The translations under genes were made by a program, and so were the position numbers. 64,000 nt of DNA from Paenibacillus sp. FSL H3-0469 (lineage in GTDB: Bacteria; Bacillota; Bacilli; Paenibacillales; Paenibacillaceae), in assembly GCF_038051945.1 (NCBI RefSeq), contig NZ_CP150302.1:2728001-2792000 (forward strand), written 5' to 3'. Positions 29,106 through 39,048 of this stretch are shown here, one piece after another. Position 1 is the stretch's first letter, and each line of letters starts with the position of its first letter. Under the pieces are notes generated by a model that was not told the origin of the DNA, searched no databases, and worked only from the letters and a program-made list of their open reading frames with translations.

Positions 29106-30092
29106 TTACCACAGGGAATTATCGGGATCGACCTTGCGCACAATTCCGTTAGCCGTCAGTACCAGCACCAGACCGACAACCGACTGATAGAACCCGGTAG
29201 CCGCAGACATGCTCACATTGCCGACCTCACGCAGCGCACGGTACACATAAGTATCAATGATATCCGTAGAGCCATAGAGAAAACCGGAGTTATTCGGGAT
29301 GAAATAATGCAGGCCGAAATCCCCGCGGAACATATTACCGATGGATAGAATCAGCATAATAATGATGATTGGGGCCATCAGCGGAATCGTGATTTTGAAG
29401 GCCATTTGCCGCTTGGTTGCCCCGTCGATCCGTGCCGCCTCGTAATATTCACTGTTAATGCCAATAATGCCGGCAAAATAAATCAGCGTGTTGAACCCCA
29501 CCACTTTCCACAATTGAACCAGAATCAGAATGACCGGCCAGGGTCCGGGGTTCTGATACCAGCTCACCGGATTCAGCCCGAAGGATTCCAGCGTGCGGTT
29601 GATGAAGCCGTCCGAATGGTTCAAGAAGGCATAAGCCACGTAACCCACAAGCACCCATGACAGAAAATGGGGCAGAAACAAGGCCGTCTGATAGAACTTG
29701 CTCCACTTAGCCTTAATCTCATTCATCAGAATAGCCAGCAGCAGCGCCGCTGAGGTGCCAATCAGAATATAGGCGGTGTTATACAGAACCGTATTCCTTG
29801 TAATCCGCCACGCCGTGTCCGTAGTGAACAAATAACGGAAGTTATCCAGCCCGACCCATTTACTGCCGAAGATGCCGAGATCATACCGGTAATTCTTGAA
29901 GGCGATAATCAGACCAATCATCGGAATATACGCGAAAATCAATTTGTACAGCAATCCCGGCAGCGAGAGCAGGAACAGCTCCCGGTTGCTTTTGAAATGG
30001 GTCAGCTCCCTTCGGAGCCAGGATTTTCTGCGCGTGGCCGGCAGCGCTCCTGAACTTGCCTGCTGTTCCGCCAGCGGAACCTTATTCAACAT
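29106..30092 (-). CDS. Carbohydrate ABC transporter permease (LplB type)
   Basis: 328 residues from the ATG giving MLNKVPL, preceded by GGAAGGGG about 10 bases upstream; an in-frame ATG at 30170 gives an unlikely N-terminal extension. Six helices with a long cytosolic N-terminus (RRELTHFKSNRELFLLSLPG). Coupling motif EAARIDGATKRQMAFKITIP then LMAPIIIIM. Same operon as the LplC permease and binding protein. Starts about 276 bp below the AraC regulator. Confidence 0.94.
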   Translation of the reverse strand: MLNKVPLAEQQASSGALPATRRKSWLRRELTHFKSNRELFLLSLPGLLYKLIFAYIPMIGLIIAFKNYRYDLGIFGSKWVGLDNFRYLFTTDTAWRITRNTVLYNTAYILIGTSAALLLAILMNEIKAKWSKFYQTALFLPHFLSWVLVGYVAYAFLNHSDGFINRTLESFGLNPVSWYQNPGPWPVILILVQLWKVVGFNTLIYFAGIIGINSEYYEAARIDGATKRQMAFKITIPLMAPIIIIMLILSIGNMFRGDFGLHYFIPNNSGFLYGSTDIIDTYVYRALREVGNVSMSAATGFYQSVVGLVLVLTANGIVRKVDPDNSLW

Positions 30093-30367
30093 AACCTTGA
30101 GCCCCTTCCTTTCCTTTCCTTCCTTAGCTGCAGCTGTTTGCCTGTGTCCCAGGCTTTGCACGACTAACAATAGCGCAGAATCAGGCCGCTGCGTTACTGT
30201 ACAATTGCAAGAATGCTGTAAAGCCGGGCTGTATTGTTGCCAGATTACTATCTAGCGGGGAACGAATTCCTGCGCGGCACAGCAAAAAGCCCGCCGCATG
30301 AACATTGCTCATGTAACGGACCCTGCCTTACGTATTGGACGCTGCTTGACCCATTTGGGTAAAGGAA

Positions 30368-32677
30368 TCATCTGCTGCGGTCAATGGCTGATTTCAGGCG
30401 GTACTCCTTCGGCGTGGTGCCATAGCAGCGCTTGAACAGGCGGTAAAAATAACTCTCGTTCCCGAACCCGACCTTCTCCATAATCTCTGTTACGGTGAAG
30501 TCCTCTTGCTCCAGGTACTTCTTGGCACTGGCCAGCCGGACGGCGTTGATCTGATCCACCACGCTCGTGCCTTCCTGCGCCTTGAACACCTGGCCCAGAT
30601 AGACCGGACTCATCTTAAGCATATCGGCAATCCGCTGCACATTCAGGTCAGGATCGGCGTAATGCCTGTCAATAATCTCCTTCACCGTGTCCGCGAGCAG
30701 CCGGTTCTTGTCCTCGCGCCCGCTCCGGCGCTGCCCGGCGACTTCCCGCACCACCTCCAGCAGGACCGTCTCCATCTCATCCAGCGTCTCCTTCTCCAGA
30801 ATCCGGCGGTTGATCGCCTGCAGGTTAAGCGAGACCGGATTGACACTCCGGCTGTTCATCTCGGCTAGCGTCTGGCTCAGAGTCACGGCCAGATGAAGCA
30901 CCGCAGAATACATATTCTCGTAGCTGAAGCCGCCAAGCAGCGCTCTCCACTTGCGGATCGTCTGCTCAGTCTCTGCCAGATCCCCGCCCTTCAATCCTTC
31001 CGTCAGCTGCCGCTCCAGCTCCTGCGGAATGCGCAGCGCTTCATTCGCCTCATTCGCCCGGAGCATTTCAGGCTCCAGCACTGCTCCTTTGCCGTAGATC
31101 ATCCGGTAATTGGCATGGCGCTGCGCCAGATTATAATGCGCCGTGATGCTGCGGTAATCCGTGAAGACCTCGCTTAGCGTGACTGTAAAAGTAATATGAT
31201 AATAGTTGCCGATCGTCTGCTGGAGCTCCCTGAACCGCTCCTCCAGCTTCGCCAGCTCCCCGTCCGCACTCCCGGCAATGAAGACCAGATGCCCGCTCTT
31301 CATATCTGCAGCTTCACAGGAGCCCTGAAGGCGCAATAATTCCTGTCCGATGTTGGAGATGGCGAAGTACAGCAGCGATTCCATTGGCAGTCCCGGCTCT
31401 GCCGCCAGCCCCTGCAGGTTGTCGATCTGCACGAGCGCCAGCCGGAGCGGAGACGGATAGGCAATATCGATGCCGTGCTGCTCTCTGAGCTGCAGGAAGG
31501 ACTGCTCATCCAGACTGTGGCTTGAAGCGATCAGGCTGCGGAGCTGATAGAGCTTGGCAATATTGGACTGCGAGGCCCGCTCCAGCTCCAGCCCCTTCAG
31601 CTTGCTGATCATCTCCGTAAGGTTGGCTGCAATTAGTGACAGCTCATCCTTAGCCTGCGGCGCGCCCCGCACATCGCCTGGAACCAGAGTCAGCAGCTGG
31701 CCTACCGGCTTATACAGCCGCACCGCGAAGAACACGGACAACAGCACGGCCAGCAGAACAACAGACAGCGTGACCGCGATCTCCGTCCATTTCATCTGCC
31801 GGACACTGCCCAGCACCACATCATAATCCTGCATGCTGATAATCTGCCAGTTGTTCAGGGCTTTGCTCAGATAAGTCACTTTATATTTCCTGCCGTCATG
31901 ACTGTAGTTGAAGGAATCCAGCGGCCTGCCCGAAGCGCTGATCCGCGGCAGCAGCTCTCCCTTCAGGTTAAGCCCTTCAGGAACCTGCCCGCCGGTTGCG
32001 ATCAGCACCTCACCGTCGGTATCGGTCACGAATAACACATCATTCTGCCGTTCCGCCACTTGGTTAAGCGCTTTCATATTATCAAGCATCCATCCCGGCT
32101 TGACCGTGAGGATCAGCACATTGTCATTGATTGAACCCAAGGTATCCCCGTCATACAGGAAGAAGGCAAAGACATCAATCCCCCCGCCCTTGCCGTCCAG
32201 GTCGAGCGGAATGAGCTGGAGCTTCGGCAGATCTGCCCGGGAATCCATATAGTTCTGCAAGGAGCTGTACAGAAGACTATTGTTAATCTCATGATTCAGC
32301 GACGAGAAGAACCGGTGCTGGGCCCCATTATAAAAGACGGCCGCATGCAGATACGGTGAGGCTGCAACCGTATGATTCAGCCGCTCAATCTTGAGGATGC
32401 TCTGCCTGTAATCAGCGCCGGACTTCAGCGCCAGCATCTCCTCGTCATTGTACAGGGAGACCGCCAGATCTTTTACAATTCCGTTCATGTTCTCGATATT
32501 GTAATTGATCTGGGTCAGCAGCTTGCGGTCCGCTTCATTCTGGAGGCTGAGCACCTTGCTGCGGGCACCCGAGTTCATCAGCAGCGAAGCTACAGCCAGA
32601 ATGGCAACAACAAGCATAAAGCTGAGTAGGATCCGCTGCAAGTATTTACGCGAACGGATCGTCTGCAGTACGTTCAT
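30368..32677 (-). CDS. Membrane-bound AraC-family regulator (YesN/YtdP-like one-component sensor)
   Basis: 769 residues. Two N-terminal membrane helices (about 15-33 and 308-332) flank an extracellular sensing domain, then a HAMP-like/cytosolic linker region (residues 335-420) and a variable central part. The C-terminal domain is a double helix-turn-helix AraC domain (LNVQRIADMLKMSPVYLGQVF, TVTEIMEKVGFGNESYFYRLFKR, TTPKEYRLK). It reads an outside sugar signal and activates the adjacent ABC importer. No phosphoreceiver domain is visible. Encoded directly ahead of the permeases. Confidence 0.93.
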   Translation of the reverse strand: MNVLQTIRSRKYLQRILLSFMLVVAILAVASLLMNSGARSKVLSLQNEADRKLLTQINYNIENMNGIVKDLAVSLYNDEEMLALKSGADYRQSILKIERLNHTVAASPYLHAAVFYNGAQHRFFSSLNHEINNSLLYSSLQNYMDSRADLPKLQLIPLDLDGKGGGIDVFAFFLYDGDTLGSINDNVLILTVKPGWMLDNMKALNQVAERQNDVLFVTDTDGEVLIATGGQVPEGLNLKGELLPRISASGRPLDSFNYSHDGRKYKVTYLSKALNNWQIISMQDYDVVLGSVRQMKWTEIAVTLSVVLLAVLLSVFFAVRLYKPVGQLLTLVPGDVRGAPQAKDELSLIAANLTEMISKLKGLELERASQSNIAKLYQLRSLIASSHSLDEQSFLQLREQHGIDIAYPSPLRLALVQIDNLQGLAAEPGLPMESLLYFAISNIGQELLRLQGSCEAADMKSGHLVFIAGSADGELAKLEERFRELQQTIGNYYHITFTVTLSEVFTDYRSITAHYNLAQRHANYRMIYGKGAVLEPEMLRANEANEALRIPQELERQLTEGLKGGDLAETEQTIRKWRALLGGFSYENMYSAVLHLAVTLSQTLAEMNSRSVNPVSLNLQAINRRILEKETLDEMETVLLEVVREVAGQRRSGREDKNRLLADTVKEIIDRHYADPDLNVQRIADMLKMSPVYLGQVFKAQEGTSVVDQINAVRLASAKKYLEQEDFTVTEIMEKVGFGNESYFYRLFKRCYGTTPKEYRLKSAIDRSR

Positions 32678-32710
32678 GTGATCCCTCTCCCGGCTCTTAA
32701 GGTGTCCTTA

Positions 32711-33457
32711 CTATAATCCCGCGCCAAAATACTTGTCAATCTGCAGTTCCGGCTCCCCGCCGTACAATTCCCGAAGCAGCGTCCGTGCGATCACCCGGTG
32801 CCCCGTGGTGTCCGGATGGATACCGTCGCCATATCTGTAAGCGGTGTTCTGCGAGCGCTCATGCCGGATCAGCTCCAGCAGCGGCGTACGCAGATCAATT
32901 ACTTTGTCCGCAGGGCAGCCCCTGGACAGCAGCCAGTCCGCATAACGTTTCAGCACCTGATCGTAGTCCTTGTATGGCGCCAGATAACTGAAGTCCGCCG
33001 CGTCTGCGGGCTGTAGCTCCCCCGTCATGGATAGGGCATCGAACGGTGGAGGTGTCATGAGTACGATCCCGGCTCCAGCTTCACCGACCCGGCTGCTGAG
33101 TGCCAGCATACCTGCCTGATAAGCGGCGAACCGCTCTTCCGAGAAGGGATGATAGATCCCGTCATTCATGCCATAGCAGGCTATAACCACATCAGGAGCA
33201 GCCTCCGCCATCTCTCTGGCCAGCCGCTCATGCACGCAAGGGCGCGGATTGGGATGCGCTGCTTCGCTCAGACCCGAGACCGTCTCGCTGGGTACTCCGG
33301 ATGGAATCAGCTCGGCGGTCCACTCCGGCCGGTGCGTGTTCAGCCATTCCCGGATCAACCGGATATATTGTCCGTCAGCAGTAATGCTGTCCCCGAGGAA
33401 CAGTATCCGAGGATTTCTGTTAGTCAGTGTAATTCTATCTTTAAGTATATTCCGCAT
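32711..33457 (-). CDS. SGNH/GDSL hydrolase (esterase)
   Basis: 248 residues from the ATG giving MRNILKD, with AGGAGGG 7 bases upstream; the longer 33541 start has no ribosome site. Block I ILFLGDSITADG holds the nucleophile Ser, block III GMNDGIY, block V DGIHPDTTGHRV with Asp/His. No signal peptide. It is probably an acetyl- or related carbohydrate esterase removing substituents from imported oligosaccharides. 33 bp upstream of the AraC sensor start and likely its first operon gene. Confidence 0.92.
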   Translation of the reverse strand: MRNILKDRITLTNRNPRILFLGDSITADGQYIRLIREWLNTHRPEWTAELIPSGVPSETVSGLSEAAHPNPRPCVHERLAREMAEAAPDVVIACYGMNDGIYHPFSEERFAAYQAGMLALSSRVGEAGAGIVLMTPPPFDALSMTGELQPADAADFSYLAPYKDYDQVLKRYADWLLSRGCPADKVIDLRTPLLELIRHERSQNTAYRYGDGIHPDTTGHRVIARTLLRELYGGEPELQIDKYFGAGL

Positions 33458-33585
33458 TCTTTGCCCTCCTGACCTTGGCACAGGTCTCACTCCCCGGCCG
33501 CAGCCGGGCCGGTTCACCCGCCACCCTAATGGTAGCGCCACCTGCGTCTTTGCGCCTTGACGATCCCGACCTTCTTTAGCATAAT

Positions 33586-34458
33586 ATGGCCATGACTACC
33601 AAAATCCTAGCGCGGGATATCGGCCTTGAGCCGGGTTTTACCTTTAGAATCCAGAAATGCCCGCTGACCCATGATTACTACGTCCACAGCCATGATTTCT
33701 CGGAGCTTGTCGTTATTCTGTCGGGACACGCCATACACATCATTGAAGGGAGAGAGGTGCCGGTTAAGGCCGGACAGGTTTTTCTAATCCACAGCAACGT
33801 TTCCCATGGCTACAAGAATGTTGACGGAATTGAATACGTGAACGTGATGTTCCAGCCGGAGCAACTGCTCCAGCAGTCCGAGCTGAGGCTCCTGCCCGGC
33901 TTCCAGGCCTTATTCTATATTGAGCCGTTCTACCGGAAGGAGATGCATTTCAAGGGGATGCTCTCGCTGGATGCGGGACAGCTCCAGGAAGCTACCCGGC
34001 TGCTGGATCAGATTCTCGAGGAGCATGACCGGCAGCCTGAGGGCTACCGGCTGATGATCCGTACCTATTTCACCGCTCTGGTAGGCATGCTCTCCCGCTA
34101 TTATCAGAACAGCAGCAGTCATGAGGATAACAAGGCGCTGCGGATCGGGGAGACCGTCACCTACATCGAAGAACACTTCCTGCAGCCGATCACGCTGCAA
34201 TCGATGGCAGACCGGGCCTATATGTCCACCCGCCAGTTCCTGCGGGTCTTCACCCGCAACTACCAGACTACCCCTATGGATTATGTCATCCGTAAGCGGC
34301 TGGATTATTCCTGCACCCTGCTGCGCAGCCCGGGCCTGAGCATCTCGCAGGTGGCGATGGACAGCGGCTTCCATGACCAGAATTATTACTCCCGCCAGTT
34401 CCGCAAGGTATTTAACTGTAGTCCCAGCCAATACCGCGAGCGGATGCTGGGCTCCTGA
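33586..34458 (+). CDS. AraC-family transcriptional regulator (cupin type)
   Basis: 290 residues. N-terminal AraC cupin (HSHDFSELVVILSGHAIHII-like; here DYYVHSHDFSELVVILSG) and C-terminal HTH pair (ITLQSMADRAYMSTRQFLRVF and LSISQVAMDSGFHDQNYYSRQFRK, NCSPSQYRERM). Divergent from the SGNH hydrolase with a 128-bp shared intergenic region, so it likely controls that operon. Ribosome site is weak. Convergent with the second AraC gene (19-bp gap). Confidence 0.94.
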   Translation: MAMTTKILARDIGLEPGFTFRIQKCPLTHDYYVHSHDFSELVVILSGHAIHIIEGREVPVKAGQVFLIHSNVSHGYKNVDGIEYVNVMFQPEQLLQQSELRLLPGFQALFYIEPFYRKEMHFKGMLSLDAGQLQEATRLLDQILEEHDRQPEGYRLMIRTYFTALVGMLSRYYQNSSSHEDNKALRIGETVTYIEEHFLQPITLQSMADRAYMSTRQFLRVFTRNYQTTPMDYVIRKRLDYSCTLLRSPGLSISQVAMDSGFHDQNYYSRQFRKVFNCSPSQYRERMLGS

Positions 34459-34477
34459 CCGCTGCCCGGGCAGGCGC

Positions 34478-35389
34478 TCAGCCCTCCCCCGGACCGGTCA
34501 CAGCAGCAGCCTCATCCCGCTGGCGCAGCCGCTGCCGGTAGGCTCCCGGAGTCACACCGAACCTGGCGCTGAACAGCCGGGTCATATAGTTAGGGTCCTG
34601 AATGCCTACCCGTTCGGCAATTTCCGAGATGCCCAGCACCGTACCCCCCAGCAGCTTCTTCGCTTCTTCCAGACGCAGGTGCAGCACATACTGCAGCGGC
34701 GTGGTGCCGATATGCTGCTTCATGCATCTGGTAATATAATCAGCCTGGAAATGCAGTTCCTCCGCAAGTCCCGCCAGATGAAACGGCTCCCGCCAATGTT
34801 CCGCCAGATAGGCTGCGGCAGCACGGGCCAGCCGGACCGCCGGCTCCGGCGGCTGAGCCGTATGCTCACATTCCGCCTGAAGCGCCGCCAGCAGACCAGC
34901 CAGCAGCAGATGAAGCCGCATGGCATTCTCTGCGCTAAGCCGGTTATGAAGCTCGTTCATCTCCTGCAGGATCGGCTCCAGTCCCTCCAGATCAACAGCT
35001 GCGAACTTCGGCAGATACAGCCGCTGCTGCACCGAAGGCTCCTCGTCTTCTACCGTCCCCTTTGCCAGTAGTGTAGACCAGGGGATATCCCCGCGCTGGA
35101 TATACGCCGGTTCAGGTGGATGAATGAAATGCACCCAGTAGATCTCCGTGTCCTCCCCGCAGGCACGGTATCCGTCATGCGGCAATCCAGCCTCAAGCAG
35201 CAGCACCATCCCCGGCCCCACCGCATATTCCTTATCCGCTTCCATCATATAGAGCGTCCCCCGCTTGACCAGCAGCAGATCATATACACCGAAGGTGCGG
35301 GCGAAATGCCGGTCCCCCGGCGACCAGACGGCATGTCCCACCGTGACAAACTGCGGCAGCGGCGGAATCGGAAACTCCAGGCATAGCAT
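34478..35389 (-). CDS. AraC-family transcriptional regulator (cupin type), regulator of adjacent glycosidase
   Basis: 303 residues from the ATG giving MLCLEFP, with GAGGAGGGG upstream; the longer start (35413) overlaps that site. N-terminal cupin (YAVGPGMVLLLEAGLPHDG) and C-terminal HTH (FHLAGLAEELHFQADYITRCM, LGISEIAERVGIQDPNYMTRLF, TPGAYRQRL). Divergent from the GHL6 glycosidase with 136 bp between the starts, which fits local control of it. Confidence 0.94.
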   Translation of the reverse strand: MLCLEFPIPPLPQFVTVGHAVWSPGDRHFARTFGVYDLLLVKRGTLYMMEADKEYAVGPGMVLLLEAGLPHDGYRACGEDTEIYWVHFIHPPEPAYIQRGDIPWSTLLAKGTVEDEEPSVQQRLYLPKFAAVDLEGLEPILQEMNELHNRLSAENAMRLHLLLAGLLAALQAECEHTAQPPEPAVRLARAAAAYLAEHWREPFHLAGLAEELHFQADYITRCMKQHIGTTPLQYVLHLRLEEAKKLLGGTVLGISEIAERVGIQDPNYMTRLFSARFGVTPGAYRQRLRQRDEAAAVTGPGEG

Positions 35390-35525
35390 GATGTCCCCTC
35401 CTCTCCTCTTCAAAGTCGGTTTTGTGCTATTTCAAGTCTATATTAACACTGGCTGATCCCGCAATAAAGAGGTACAGTGACTGGGAATCTTCTTTTCATT
35501 CCATTCCATAAGGGGTTGTGTATCC

Positions 35526-37517
35526 ATGCGTTTTCGTCAGGTTCATCTTGATTTCCATACCTCAGAAGCCATTCCCGGCATTGGCCGGGACTTCTCCAGA
35601 GCCCAGTTCCAGTCCATGCTGCGTACAGGTCATGTAGACTCTGTCACCGTGTTCTCCAAATGCCATCACGGCTGGGCCTATCATCCCAGTGAAGCCAATG
35701 AGATGCACCCTGAGCTTACCTTCGACTTGCTGGGTGAAATGATTGAGGCTGCCCATGAGATCGGTGTCCGTACACCGGTGTATTTATCGGCCGGCCTGGA
35801 CGAGAAACTGGCCCGCCGCCACCCGGAGTGGCTGATCCGTGATGCCGAGGACCGGACCCGGTGGGTGAAGGATTTCATGACACCCGGTTACCATGAATTC
35901 TGTATGAACACGCCTTATCTGGACATCCTGCTGGCCCAGATTCATGAGGCGGCTTCCCGCTACGATGCTGACGGCATCTTCCTGGACATCGTTGGTTGCC
36001 GTAAATGCCGCTGCCAATATTGCGTCGCCGCTCTGCGGGCCGCGGGACAGGACCCCCGGGATGAAGCCGCCGTCATCGCCCTCGGGGAGCAGACTTACCT
36101 CCACTATGCCCGCCGTGTGCGGGAGACTCTGGATGCCGTGAAGCCCGGACTTCCCGTCTACCACAACAACGGTCATCAGCAGCGGGGACGCCGTGACCTT
36201 GTGCAGGTCAACACTCATCTGGAGCTGGAGTCCCTGCCCACCGGGGGCTGGGGTTATGATCATTTCCCGCTGTCTGCGCGGTACGTCCAGACGCTGGGCA
36301 TGGAATTCCTCGGCATGACCGGCAAATTCCATACCTCCTGGGGGGAGTTCGGAGGCTATAAGCATCCGAACGCGCTACGGTTCGAGACCGCGCTTAGCCT
36401 CGCCCATGGCGCCAGATGCTCGATCGGTGACCAGCTCCATCCCTCCGGTCTGATGGATGAGGCGACCTACGCCTTAATCGGCGCTGCCTATAGTGAGGTA
36501 GAAGCAAAAGAGGAATGGTGCAGCGGGGTCACTGCTGTGGCCGATATTGCCGTCCTATCGCTGGAAGCGGCACGGGAGGCCTGTCCCGGCGGGCAAGCAC
36601 GCAAGGGAGAGCGCAATCTGGCTGACGCCGGAGCGGTGCGGATGCTGACCGAAGGGCATTACCTTTATGATATCGTAGATACATTCAGCGATTTTAGCGC
36701 CTACAAGGTGCTGATTCTCCCGGATGAGGTATCTGTATGGCCTGAGCTGGCCGATGCCATAGAGAGCTTCACAGCTGGCGGCGGCAAGGTGCTGGCTACC
36801 GGACGCTCGGGATTGAATCTGGCCGGGGATGCCTTTGCCCTGGACCTGGGAATCAGCTGGCTTGGAGAGAACCCCTACCAGCCCGCGTATTTCAAGCCCT
36901 ATTTCACTCCTGGTGCGCTATTGCCCGCTTCCTTTGTCATGTATGGCGAAGGCCAGCTAATTGAATTACAGGAAGGTCAAGGAGAGGCGCTCGGACATCT
37001 GGAGAACCCCTATTTTAACCGTGACGTCTTCACCTTCTGTTCCCACCAGCACACACCGGGCACCATGGAGAACAATGGTCCGGGGATGGCCGAGAGCAGG
37101 AGCGGAATCTATCTCGCCTGGAAGGTATTCAGCGAGTACGCCGAAGCCGGCTCTCTTATCCTGAAGGAGCTGGTGCTGCATGCACTGTCGCGGCTGCTGC
37201 CTGAGCCGTCACTGCGTACGGATCTGCCGGCCCGCGGCATAACGACCCTGCAGTATCAGCAGGCAGAGCAGCGTTATGTGAATCATCTGCTCTATGCCGC
37301 GCCTGCCCTGAAGGGCCGGATTGAAGTCATCGAGGACCTCGTGCCGCTCCATGATATTACCGTCAGCCTGCGGCTCCCGTCTCCCGGCCCCGTCCACCGG
37401 GTCTATCTGGCCCCCTCCATGGCAGAACTGCCGTTCACGTTCAGCCCGGATGGCGAGATTGCCTATACCCTTCCTTACCTGGAGAATCACCAGATGGTCG
37501 TGATTGAGCTGGTGTAG
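35526..37517 (+). CDS. GHL6-type glycoside hydrolase with beta-galactosidase trimerization-like domain
   Basis: 663 residues. N-terminal TIM-barrel-like part begins RFRQVHLDFHTSEAIPGIG and has DGIFLDIVGCRKCRCQYC (putative acid/metal pocket) and SWGEFGGYKHPNALRFE, as in hypothetical glycosyl hydrolase 6 / alpha-amylase-like families. The middle (VADIAVLSLEAAR, ILPDEVSVWPELADAIESFTAGGGKVLATG) is the Rossmann-like GH42 trimerization domain, then a beta domain. No signal peptide, so cytoplasmic. Substrate unknown. TTGTG then ATG; divergent AraC gene is the likely regulator. Confidence 0.78.
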   Translation: MRFRQVHLDFHTSEAIPGIGRDFSRAQFQSMLRTGHVDSVTVFSKCHHGWAYHPSEANEMHPELTFDLLGEMIEAAHEIGVRTPVYLSAGLDEKLARRHPEWLIRDAEDRTRWVKDFMTPGYHEFCMNTPYLDILLAQIHEAASRYDADGIFLDIVGCRKCRCQYCVAALRAAGQDPRDEAAVIALGEQTYLHYARRVRETLDAVKPGLPVYHNNGHQQRGRRDLVQVNTHLELESLPTGGWGYDHFPLSARYVQTLGMEFLGMTGKFHTSWGEFGGYKHPNALRFETALSLAHGARCSIGDQLHPSGLMDEATYALIGAAYSEVEAKEEWCSGVTAVADIAVLSLEAAREACPGGQARKGERNLADAGAVRMLTEGHYLYDIVDTFSDFSAYKVLILPDEVSVWPELADAIESFTAGGGKVLATGRSGLNLAGDAFALDLGISWLGENPYQPAYFKPYFTPGALLPASFVMYGEGQLIELQEGQGEALGHLENPYFNRDVFTFCSHQHTPGTMENNGPGMAESRSGIYLAWKVFSEYAEAGSLILKELVLHALSRLLPEPSLRTDLPARGITTLQYQQAEQRYVNHLLYAAPALKGRIEVIEDLVPLHDITVSLRLPSPGPVHRVYLAPSMAELPFTFSPDGEIAYTLPYLENHQMVVIELV

Positions 37518-37582
37518 ATTAGGTCCATTTATAGTAGAATAATAAGAACTATACCATTGCCTAGAATGAGAGGATGACCGGG

Positions 37583-38005
37583 ATGCCTCAGTCCATTGTA
37601 CACATTGCTCTAGTCGTTAAGGATTATGACGAAGCCATAGAATTTTATACCAACAAGCTGAATTTCACATTAGTTGAAGATCTTTATCAGCCCGAGCAGG
37701 ATAAAAGATGGGTCGTAGTCTCCCCTCCCGGGTCAGCAGGCACCACCCTTCTGCTGGCCCGGGCGTCGAAGCCTGAACAGGAGCCCTTTATCGGCAATCA
37801 GGCAGGCGGACGGGTATTCCTTTTTCTGAACACCGATAACTTCTGGCGAGATTATCATGAAATGGTCTCCAGGGGGATTGAATTCGTCAGAGAACCCAAA
37901 GAAGAAGCATATGGAATCGTTGCGGTATTCAAGGATTTGTACGGCAACCTGTGGGACCTGCTGCAGATGAACGCAGACCACCCGATTTCCAAGCGGATAC
38001 AATGA
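37583..38005 (+). CDS. VOC (glyoxalase/bleomycin-resistance) family protein
   Basis: 140 residues. ATG chosen because GAGAGG lies 10 bases upstream; the ATG at 37574 is too close. Two beta-alpha-beta-beta-beta modules: IVHIALVVKDYDEAIEFYTNKLNF with the first metal His and EVYGIVAVFKDLYGNLWDLLQM-like second half (here GIVAVFKDLYGNLWDLLQ) with the second ligand Glu/Asp region. Stand-alone metalloenzyme or sequestration protein of unknown substrate. Confidence 0.9.
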   Translation: MPQSIVHIALVVKDYDEAIEFYTNKLNFTLVEDLYQPEQDKRWVVVSPPGSAGTTLLLARASKPEQEPFIGNQAGGRVFLFLNTDNFWRDYHEMVSRGIEFVREPKEEAYGIVAVFKDLYGNLWDLLQMNADHPISKRIQ

Positions 38006-38022
38006 TTGCACAGCAGGCCAAC

Positions 38023-38907
38023 TCATTGAACTCCAAATGTATCTCGCAGATAATTATCAAGAATCTGAAGGGGCTCGTGTAACGCCTGGTTTGGAAACTT
38101 ATGAGTTACCTTATAGCCTACTCTGTGGGGCACTGACACCGCCAGCTTCTGAAGAACAAATTCTCCCATCCCCTTCATATGGACGCCAATCGAAGCGGGC
38201 ACAATCGTCCATTGTCTGGCATTCGTCAAAAAAGTAGTGATGAGTCCCGCTGAGTCCAGATGTACACGGGACGGACACAGCGGGTCCCACCACTGGTCAT
38301 GTCTGAATTGAAACTCCCGATTCCAATTGACGAGGACTTCATGCTCTGCTTCCAATTCTTCCATTTCCACCGTATCTCCAGCCTGCCGCCCTGGCACAGC
38401 CAAGCGCAACAGCACCATTTCTTCAGTGAAAAACGGTTGAACAGTAACGCTAGGCGACACAATTTCCCGTACCACAAACGCCACATCCATCTCACGCCGC
38501 TCAATACTATCAAAAGCCTCCTGAGTATGCTGCGTACGAATCTGCAATCGGATGGACGGAGTATGCTGATTAAGCATTCTATATACCGGAGGCAAGACAA
38601 AGTGGCTTATACTTTCGGCAGCGCTTATGGCCAGACTTAACTGCGAACCATTCGCCTTTAAAATTTGAGTTTCCCTCCAGAGCGCCTCCCATCTTTCCGC
38701 AATACTAAAAAAGTTCTCCCCTTTTGGGGTCAGGCTGATTTTGGCTGCCCCTTTTCTTCGCTCCACCAACAGTCCGCCCATCCCTTGCTCTAATGTCTTT
38801 AAGCGGTAACTTACCGTTGCTTGTGACAGATGCAGCAGATCGGCCGCTTTACTTATACTCCCAGTCCGTACGATAGCTAAAAACGCTTCTATCCCAGGAA
38901 AATACAT
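38023..38907 (-). CDS. LysR-family transcriptional regulator
   Basis: 294 residues from the ATG giving MYFPGIEAF, with GAGGAGGT 5 bases upstream; the longer frame to 39009 lacks one. N-terminal winged HTH (GSISKAADLLHLSQATVSYRL, EQGMGGLLVERRKG) and a LysR substrate-binding domain. Divergent from the hydroxyacid dehydrogenase (141-bp shared region), so it most likely controls it. Confidence 0.94.
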   Translation of the reverse strand: MYFPGIEAFLAIVRTGSISKAADLLHLSQATVSYRLKTLEQGMGGLLVERRKGAAKISLTPKGENFFSIAERWEALWRETQILKANGSQLSLAISAAESISHFVLPPVYRMLNQHTPSIRLQIRTQHTQEAFDSIERREMDVAFVVREIVSPSVTVQPFFTEEMVLLRLAVPGRQAGDTVEMEELEAEHEVLVNWNREFQFRHDQWWDPLCPSRVHLDSAGLITTFLTNARQWTIVPASIGVHMKGMGEFVLQKLAVSVPHRVGYKVTHKFPNQALHEPLQILDNYLRDTFGVQ

Positions 38908-39048
38908 AGAATACCTCCTCAATATATAGAAAATATTAATATAGTTCACAAAATATTTGCGTTTTACAACATTATTCTTTATGTCTAAAATTATCATTAA
39001 CACAGACAAGGGGTCAAATAGTCCAGGTTATGAAAAGGTGGTTTAGCT

